From Sphingomonas sp. CCH9-E2 (GTDB lineage Bacteria > Pseudomonadota > Alphaproteobacteria > Sphingomonadales > Sphingomonadaceae), in contig NZ_LSJM01000283.1 of the NCBI RefSeq assembly GCF_001557215.1, positions 1-5,232 of the forward strand: a DNA stretch of 5,232 nucleotides, given 5' to 3'. The notes under the pieces are model-generated. The model saw only the letters and a list, made by a program, of their open reading frames with translations, made no database searches and was not told where the DNA came from. Numbering within the stretch: the first letter of the stretch is position 1; each line of letters begins with the position of its first letter. Position numbers and translations under genes: made by a program. Of the stretch, positions 1 through 5,232 are shown piece by piece.

Positions 1-589
1 TCGCCCCCCCCTGGACTGCGGCCACCGCTTCGCGAAAGCGCAGCAGCCGCAGGTAACTGCGCGGCGACATGCCGGTCTCATGCGCGACAATGCGCTGGAC
101 CTGTCGGGTCGAAAGGCCGCTGTGCCGCGCAAGCGCGCCGGTGCGGTCGATATGGCGGATCGCAGCGATCGGGTGTTGTGGCCGTCCGGCAAAGGCAGCG
201 GCCAGCCGGGTCAGCTGAGCCCCCGCGTCGTTCAGCAGCGTTGAAAGCGGGCCGTCCTCCGCCACCGCCCGCCAGTCATCGGTGAAACCGGCGCACCGAT
301 CACCGCCCAGCGCATGCCAGGCCCAAGGCCAAAGGCGGATGCCGGTGAAGCGCGCGTCGCCGCTGAAGCGCAGCACGGCGGGGCACAGCGCGAGGCCCGT
401 GACGAACAGCGGGGGCTGCTCGGTGCGCCAAATCGACCGGCCCGCATGGCGGCGGATCAACTCGATACAGCCATCGGGGACTGCCCGATGATCGACCCAA
501 TCGCCGGGCTCGCCGCCAACGTCCAGCATCCAGATCGCGGCGACGAAGTCGTCTAGTCCGGGAGGGGGCGGGGTCTCGCAATAGTCCAT
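1..589 (-). CDS. AraC-family transcriptional regulator, C-terminus cut by window edge
   Basis: This is a DNA-binding regulator whose inducer and targets are unknown. The frame is open from an ATG at 589 to the left edge, giving 196 residues without a stop. An in-frame TGA at 602-604 lies just upstream, so the ATG is well bounded. The N-terminal part (about 10-95) has the V-P-D-G-C-I-E-L-I segment (37-45) and a T-G-I-R-L stretch (82-86), resembling the DUF6597-type sensor domain found in front of some AraC helix-turn-helix domains. The C-terminal part (about 157-190) matches an AraC second helix-turn-helix: G-L-S-T-R-Q-V-Q-R, then G-M-S-P-R-S-Y-L-R and the R-F-R-E-A helix. Some 40-60 residues are probably missing beyond the edge. 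The gene is divergent from the small secreted-protein gene at 672, with 82 bases between the two starts, so it may regulate that gene; this is inference. A run of eight G residues on the coding strand (positions 4-11) lies near the cut end, but the frame through it reads as expected for the family. Confidence 0.88.
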   Translation of the reverse strand, partial: MDYCETPPPPGLDDFVAAIWMLDVGGEPGDWVDHRAVPDGCIELIRRHAGRSIWRTEQPPLFVTGLALCPAVLRFSGDARFTGIRLWPWAWHALGGDRCAGFTDDWRAVAEDGPLSTLLNDAGAQLTRLAAAFAGRPQHPIAAIRHIDRTGALARHSGLSTRQVQRIVAHETGMSPRSYLRLLRFREAVAAVQGGA

Positions 590-671
590 CGGTGGAGCCT
601 GTCATGTCGCATCGGTTCAAGCCAGCGGGTCGCGGCGCGGTTATGCAAGGGAGGACGACAGGGAGACTGGC

Positions 672-1121
672 ATGATCCGGATGACATTGGTGCTGGCGGC
701 GTTGGCGATGCCGTTGACCGCGACAGGATCGGGCGGGAGCGTCGCGCTGCCCGATTGGCTTGCCGGGCGCTGGTGCGGTGTGGATGGTCCGCGCGGGCAG
801 ACCTGTGAAATCTGGCAACAGGCGGCGGGCGGGACGATGCTCGGCACGTCGCAGACGGTGAAGGACGGGAAGACGGTCGCGTTCGAATTCCTGCGGATCA
901 CGCTGGAGGGCGACACTGCAGTTTATCTGCCCCAGCCGGAGGGCAGACCACCGGTGCCGTTCCGTGCGGTAGCAGGCGGGGACGGGGTGACCTTCATCAA
1001 CGCCGCGCATGATTATCCGCAGCGCATCCACTACCGCGCGACGGGCGACACGCTGACGGCCGAAATATCGCTGGCGGATGGCAGCAAGGCGATGCGCTGG
1101 ACCTTCAACCGGGTGCGCTGA
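672..1121 (+). CDS. Small secreted protein, DUF6265-like
   Basis: A 149-residue protein of unknown function, probably periplasmic. The N-terminus (M-I-R-M-T then a run of L, V and A residues to about 17) looks like a Sec signal peptide, with possible cleavage after L-T-A at residue 17. The mature part starts with the W-L-A-G-R-W motif (29-34). It then has C35 and C45 (a possible disulfide pair), E-I-W (46-48), M-L-G-T-S (56-60), a G-K-T-V-A-F-E-F stretch (66-73) and the segment N-A-A-H-D-Y-P-Q-R-I (110-119). This set of motifs is what I recall of the DUF6265 family, which has no known activity; the fold is probably a small lipocalin-like beta barrel, which is inference. The ATG at 672 is supported by GGGAG at 661-665, seven bases upstream; a second Met at residue 4 is a less likely start. 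It is followed after 73 bases by a probable paralogue and is divergent from the AraC-type regulator. Confidence 0.85.
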   Translation: MIRMTLVLAALAMPLTATGSGGSVALPDWLAGRWCGVDGPRGQTCEIWQQAAGGTMLGTSQTVKDGKTVAFEFLRITLEGDTAVYLPQPEGRPPVPFRAVAGGDGVTFINAAHDYPQRIHYRATGDTLTAEISLADGSKAMRWTFNRVR

Positions 1122-1182
1122 CCGATCCTGACCGTGGCGGGTGGCGCATGTCTGTGCGACGGCGTCGGCCTCTTTTGGTCAC

Positions 1183-1187
1183 AGAGG
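1183..1187 (+). promoter_or_regulatory. Ribosome binding site fixing the start at 1195
   Basis: AGAGG lies seven bases before the ATG at 1195 and decides that start over a GTG at 1141 in the same frame. The GTG would put a polar stretch ahead of the signal peptide. The site is also the right arm of a small inverted repeat with CCTCT at 1169-1173 (five pairs, nine-base loop), so it might be partly masked in the mRNA. That hairpin is weak and may be chance. Confidence 0.55.
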
Positions 1188-1194
1188 TCCATTC

Positions 1195-1650
1195 ATGCTC
1201 ACCTTCCTCGTCTCGCTGTTCACGCTCTTTGCAGCACCGACCGGTCTTGTAACGGTCCCGCCGCCGGTGGCTGCCGACGCCGCCGCGACGAACCGTCATC
1301 TCGATTGGCTGGGTGGGACATGGCGCGGCAACGGGCTGGAGATGAAGTGCGACCAGACCAAGCTCGGCATCACGTGCAACGAGGAGGGGGTCAGCGGGGC
1401 GATGCACGGCGCGAAGGCGGAACTGGAATTCGAGACCGCCGGGGAGAAGGCGCTGCTGCGCCTCACGTTGCCGTCGATTCCGTCCAGCGCATTTACCGAG
1501 GTGGCGCGCGACGGACAGAGCGTGACGTTCGAGATGCCGGTCAAGGGCGGCACAGCGCGGCTGCGCTTCAGCCGCACCGGCGATGTGCTGAAGGTCGAGC
1601 GCGGGACGGCGCAGGGCTGGGGCAATGCGATGGAGTATCGGCGGGGGTAA
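1195..1650 (+). CDS. Small secreted protein, diverged paralogue of the upstream gene
   Basis: A 151-residue protein of unknown function, probably exported. From the ATG at 1195 it opens with a hydrophobic signal-like segment (M-L-T-F-L-V-S-L-F-T-L-F-A-A, 1-14), possibly cleaved near the A-A-D-A stretch at 26-29. The mature part carries W-L-G-G-T-W (38-43), matching W-L-A-G-R-W of the neighbouring protein, and a Cys pair (C52, C61). The C-terminal halves also line up: V-T-F, a ten-residue beta-like segment, R-x-T-G-D-x-L, then a last strand rich in aromatic and Arg residues. It lacks the H-D-Y-P-Q-R-I segment of the upstream protein, so the two may not share a ligand or activity. The stop is 73 bases from the stop of the convergent atpC. 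The two plus-strand genes are probably co-transcribed; no terminator is visible between them. Family assignment is weaker than for the upstream gene. Confidence 0.78.
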   Translation: MLTFLVSLFTLFAAPTGLVTVPPPVAADAAATNRHLDWLGGTWRGNGLEMKCDQTKLGITCNEEGVSGAMHGAKAELEFETAGEKALLRLTLPSIPSSAFTEVARDGQSVTFEMPVKGGTARLRFSRTGDVLKVERGTAQGWGNAMEYRRG

Positions 1651-1667
1651 TCCGAAACGCGTGTACG

Positions 1668-1696
1668 AAAAAGGCCGCAGGGTTGCGCCTGCGGCC
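1668..1696 (-). terminator. Intrinsic terminator of the atp operon
   Basis: A perfect nine-pair stem, GGCCGCAGG at 1673-1681 against CCTGCGGCC at 1688-1696, closes a six-base loop. Read on the minus strand it is followed at once by five T residues (1672 to 1668). This is a textbook Rho-independent terminator 27 bases after the atpC stop. On the plus strand the stem is followed only by TGTTCG, so it would stop plus-strand transcripts from the convergent gene less well, though the hairpin may still define their 3' end. Confidence 0.9.
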
Positions 1697-1723
1697 TGTT
1701 CGATTCCGGCAATGGATGACGGG

Positions 1724-1978
1724 TCAGCCCGCCTTTTCGGCGAGGACCGTCAGCCCCTTTTCATTGACCTCGGCAAAGCCGCCCTCGACGCGGATGATCT
1801 CCGGCGACTGGTTGGCCGCGGTCTTGTAGATTTCGATATTGCCGTCGCGGATCGTCGACATGAAGGGCGCATGGCCCTCCAGCACGCCGAAATCGCCCTC
1901 ACTGCCGGGGACCACCACCATGTGGACGTCCTCCGAGCGGAGCAGCTTTTCCGGGGTCACGAGTTCGAAGTGCAGCAT
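1724..1978 (-). CDS. atpC: ATP synthase F1 epsilon subunit, short form
   Basis: Epsilon is part of the rotor stalk; with gamma it joins the F1 head to the membrane c-ring. The 84 residues cover only the N-terminal beta-sandwich domain. [10 protein letters not shown] at the start and [15 protein letters not shown] (24-38) are the family's most conserved segment, and G-G-F-A-E-V near 66-71 is also typical. The protein ends at L-T-V-L-A-E-K-A-G, just where longer epsilons (about 130-140 residues in E. coli and many others) continue into the two-helix C-terminal domain. The terminator follows within 30 bases and no remnant of that domain is present, so this looks like a natural short form and not a frameshift. 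It is the last gene of the operon, separated from atpD by a 121-base gap filled by a palindromic element. Its ribosome binding site touches that element. Confidence 0.95.
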   Translation of the reverse strand: MLHFELVTPEKLLRSEDVHMVVVPGSEGDFGVLEGHAPFMSTIRDGNIEIYKTAANQSPEIIRVEGGFAEVNEKGLTVLAEKAG

Positions 1979-1986
1979 TTAAATTT

Positions 1987-1990
1987 CTCC
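1987..1990 (-). promoter_or_regulatory. atpC ribosome binding site abutting a palindromic repeat
   Basis: On the minus strand a G-rich run ends in GGAG at 1990-1987, followed by an eight-base A/T spacer (AAATTTAA) and the atpC ATG. The G-run belongs to, or directly continues, the outer arm of the repeat at 1991-2091; the C at 1990 can still pair with the G at 2092. Folding of the repeat in the mRNA could therefore affect ribosome access to atpC. Confidence 0.7.
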
Positions 1991-2091
1991 CCCCTCCCGC
2001 TTGCGGGAGGGGTCGGGGGAGGGCCTGTAATAAGTCGAGGACGGCCCGTGTGGACAGGCCCTCCCCTAGCCCCTCCCGCAAGCGGGAGGGG
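1991..2091. repeat. REPIN-like double palindrome between atpD and atpC
   Basis: Two 38-base arms (1991-2028 and 2054-2091) are inverted copies of each other, matching at 35 of 38 positions, around a 25-base centre (2029-2053). Each arm is itself a mini-hairpin: CCCCTCCCGC, a two-base loop (TT or AA), then GCGGGAGGGG. The three mismatches cluster at arm positions 23-25, just inside the mini-hairpin. The element fills most of the 121-base gap. The form (two inverted copies of a short palindrome with a G-rich tail) resembles REPIN or BIME elements. No transposase is present here, so it would be a non-autonomous, probably multicopy repeat. In the atp mRNA it can fold either as one long stem or as two small hairpins. 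Confidence 0.9.
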
Positions 2092-2099
2092 GAATTGGC

Positions 2100-3659
<1,560 letters not shown>

Positions 3660-4265
3660 TCAGGGTTGCTGGGAATTGCCGACCATCGCCTCGGCCGGGG
3701 CCGTAGCGGAGGGGCGGCGGAAAGTCACGGTCAGGGTGCGGACGCCACCGGTCCTGGCGATGGCGATGGCCGTCGGCGTCGTGCCGATCGTGCCGTCGAA
3801 CGTCTTTTCCCGGGTGATGGCGTCGAGCGCCTTCTTGTCGTCGATGCGATACTGGAACAGGAAGGCGCGGACGATGTCGGTCAGCCGCTTCTTCGCCGTT
3901 TCGGCATTGGCTTCGTCGGTCAGCGACAGGGCAAAGGCGATGGTGTCGATCGTCTCCGCGTCCGGGCCAGCGACGGTCACGGTGCCGGTGTTGGGCGACT
4001 TGGCATCGGACTGCGACAGCGTGATCGCCGCGCCCTTCGCCGCAAAGCCGGTCTGCGCCGCCGAATAGGGCGCGAGGCGGTAGCCGTACTGGTTGAGGCG
4101 GCCGATCGTCTCGGTCGGGAAGCCGAACACGCGGTCCCAGCCCTTGAGGTCCGCCGCCGCTTCGCGCGCCGCCGCCTCATTCTGCGCAAGCGTCGGCTGC
4201 TCGGCAGGCTGCTGATTGCAGCCCGCGAGCGCGACGGTCGCGGCGAGGAGGAGCAACGCGCGCAT
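3660..4265 (-). CDS. Predicted lipoprotein of unknown function inside the atp operon
   Basis: I do not recognise a named family. The 201-residue product begins M-R-A-L-L-L-L-A-A-T-V-A-L-A-G-C, a lipoprotein signal peptide with the lipobox L-A-G-C and the modified Cys at 16. Residue +2 is Asn and not Asp, so by the E. coli sorting rule it would go to the outer membrane; the rule may differ here. After a Gln/Glu/Ala-rich linker (17 to about 40) comes a mixed alpha/beta domain (about 43-180) with strands near I-T-L-S-Q, G-T-V-T-V-A-G, A-I-A-I-A-R and L-T-V-T-F-R-R, and a long helix through A-E-T-A-K-K-R-L-T-D-I-V-R-A-F-L. Only the lipobox Cys is present. The ATG follows the atpG stop by one base (TAA-G-ATG), with GAGG at 4275-4278 inside atpG as ribosome binding site, so translation is probably coupled to atpG. 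atpD starts 30 bases downstream. Its place between gamma and beta is unusual, since the standard order is atpG-atpD. Confidence 0.85.
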   Translation of the reverse strand: MRALLLLAATVALAGCNQQPAEQPTLAQNEAAAREAAADLKGWDRVFGFPTETIGRLNQYGYRLAPYSAAQTGFAAKGAAITLSQSDAKSPNTGTVTVAGPDAETIDTIAFALSLTDEANAETAKKRLTDIVRAFLFQYRIDDKKALDAITREKTFDGTIGTTPTAIAIARTGGVRTLTVTFRRPSATAPAEAMVGNSQQP

Positions 4266-4266
4266 C

Positions 4267-5148
4267 TTACAGGGCCTCGGCGCCCGAGATGATCTCGACC
4301 AGCTCGGTCGTGATCGCGGCCTGACGCGCGCGGTTATACTGGATCGACAGCCGCTTGATCAGGTCGCCCGCGTTGCGCGTGGCGTTGTCCATTGCGGTCA
4401 TCTTGCTGCCCTGCTCCGACGCGGCGTTCTCACGGATCGCGCGGTAGAGCTGGATCGCGACGTTGCGCGGCAGCAGGTCGGCAAGGATCGCTTCCTCGTC
4501 GGGTTCATATTCGACCACCGCCGAACCGGCGTCCTCAGCCGCGCTGACTTCCGGGATCTTGACCGGGATCAGCTGCTGCTCGGTCGGCTCCTGCGTCAGG
4601 ACCGACTTGAAGTTCGAATAGAAGAGGTGCGCGACGTCGAACTCGCCGGCTTCAAAGCGCGCGATCAGGTCGTCGGCATAGCCACGCGCATCGGCAAAGC
4701 CGAGCCTGCCGAGGTCGCCGGGCTCGATCCCGTGAACGAAGCTGTTCGGGAACAGGCGGTTCAGCACCGCGCGACCCTTGCGGCCGATGGTGTAGAACTT
4801 GACCGTCTTGCCCTGCGCGATCAGTTCCTGCGCGCGGCGACGCGCGAGGCGGGCGATGTTGGTGTTGAACGCGCCGGCCAGGCCCTTGTCGCTCGTCGCG
4901 ACGACGAACAGATGGATCTGATCCTTGCCGGTGCCGGCGAGCAGCGGCGACACGCCGGGGCCGCCCGCGACCTTCGACGCGAGGCTGGCGACGACGCTTT
5001 CGAGCCGCTGCGCATAGGGACGCCCGGCCTCCGCCGCTTCCTGCGCGCGGCGCAGCTTGGCGGCGGCGACCATCTTCATCGCCTTGGTGATCTTCTGGGT
5101 CGACTTGACCGAGTTGATCCGGACTTTGAGTGCCTTGAGAGAGGCCAT
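4267..5148 (-). CDS. atpG: ATP synthase F1 gamma subunit
   Basis: Gamma is the central rotor shaft; its two terminal helices form a coiled coil that turns inside the alpha3-beta3 ring and couples proton flow to catalysis. The 293 residues are a normal bacterial length. The N-terminal helix (1 to about 60) starts M-A-S-L-K and has [17 protein letters not shown]. The Rossmann-like middle contains the conserved [11 protein letters not shown] (85-95). The C-terminal helix ends with the family signature [14 protein letters not shown] (279-292). There is no sign of the redox-regulatory Cys insert of chloroplast gammas. The ATG at 5148 is supported by AAGGA at 5156-5160, seven bases upstream. A palindromic element begins three bases further on, in the gap to the presumed atpA. 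The stop is one base from the next ORF's start. Confidence 0.97.
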   Translation of the reverse strand: MASLKALKVRINSVKSTQKITKAMKMVAAAKLRRAQEAAEAGRPYAQRLESVVASLASKVAGGPGVSPLLAGTGKDQIHLFVVATSDKGLAGAFNTNIARLARRRAQELIAQGKTVKFYTIGRKGRAVLNRLFPNSFVHGIEPGDLGRLGFADARGYADDLIARFEAGEFDVAHLFYSNFKSVLTQEPTEQQLIPVKIPEVSAAEDAGSAVVEYEPDEEAILADLLPRNVAIQLYRAIRENAASEQGSKMTAMDNATRNAGDLIKRLSIQYNRARQAAITTELVEIISGAEAL

Positions 5149-5162
5149 TCTTCTTTCCTTCT

Positions 5163-5232
5163 CCCTCTCCCCTTCAGGGGAGAGGGCCGGGGAGAGGGGC
5201 AGTCGGGAGTGGAGCTTTCATGCCCCTCTCCC
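5163..5232. repeat. REPIN-like palindromic element upstream of atpG, cut by window edge
   Basis: The element has a mini-hairpin of CCCTCTCCCC (5163-5172), loop TTCA, and GGGGAGAGGG (5177-5186). After a CC linker comes a G-rich tail ending in GCA (5189-5201), a 19-base centre (5202-5220), and the start of the inverted copy (5221-5232), which pairs with 5190-5201 over all 12 visible bases. The rest of the right arm lies outside the window. The plan (mini-hairpin, two-base linker, G-rich tail, short centre, inverted copy) is the same as that of the element at 1991-2091, but the sequence is different. It lies in the gap between atpG and the gene upstream, presumed to be atpA. Confidence 0.8.

Noticed and set aside
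616..646. A possible promoter before the 672 gene: TTCAAG at 616-621 and TTATGC at 641-646.
   Set aside because: The spacer is 19 bases and both boxes match the consensus poorly. In GC-rich DNA this is no better than chance, so it is not listed as a feature.
300..1031. A 243-codon minus-strand frame running from the regulator into the first secreted-protein gene.
   Set aside because: It overlaps the AraC-type frame out of register and lies antisense to the 672-1121 gene. Its sequence is Arg/Pro-rich without motifs, while both other frames have family features.
1141..1650. An earlier GTG start for the second secreted-protein gene.
   Set aside because: It would place 18 mostly polar residues before the signal peptide and has no good ribosome binding site. 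The ATG at 1195 has AGAGG at a seven-base spacing.
1991..2091. Reading the atpD-atpC palindrome as an intrinsic terminator or a CRISPR fragment.
   Set aside because: There is no T-run after either stem on the minus strand and atpC follows directly. There are only two inverted copies and no direct repeat-spacer series.

Overview
The window is GC-rich DNA that looks alphaproteobacterial, most likely from a sphingomonad (Sphingomonas or a relative). The basis is a very mitochondrion-like ATP synthase beta subunit with an Ala/Lys-rich N-terminal extension, an unusually short epsilon subunit, an F1-only gene order, and CCCTCCC/GGGAGGG palindromic intergenic repeats of a type I associate with sphingomonad genomes. 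The lineage is an inference from protein style, not a database result.

Layout. The right two thirds (about 1668-5232) is the end of an F1 ATP synthase operon on the minus strand. It reads atpG (gamma), a small predicted lipoprotein gene, atpD (beta), atpC (epsilon), then an intrinsic terminator. The genes upstream (atpH and atpA by the usual order) lie beyond the right edge. Two palindromic, REPIN-like elements sit in this operon. One fills the atpD-atpC gap (1991-2091). The other starts just upstream of atpG and runs off the window (5163-5232). They share an architecture but not a sequence.

The left third holds an accessory-looking block. A minus-strand AraC-type regulator (1-589, cut by the left edge) is divergent from two tandem plus-strand genes for small secreted proteins with a W-L-x-G-x-W motif (672-1121 and 1195-1650). 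The first resembles the DUF6265 family and the second looks like a diverged paralogue. The second gene converges on atpC, with the terminator between them.

How the parts work together. Gamma, beta and epsilon build the catalytic head and rotor stalk of ATP synthase. The lipoprotein ORF begins one base after the atpG stop, so it is probably translationally coupled to atpG, yet its product should be anchored outside the cytoplasm, away from F1. This is the most interesting unexplained gene here. Both palindromes lie downstream of genes for three-copy subunits (beta seen; alpha presumed) and upstream of genes for one-copy subunits (epsilon, gamma). They could therefore tune expression through mRNA structure, though this is only a hypothesis. 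I saw no tRNA, rRNA, CRISPR array, transposase or defence system, and no gene-free stretch over 300 bases.
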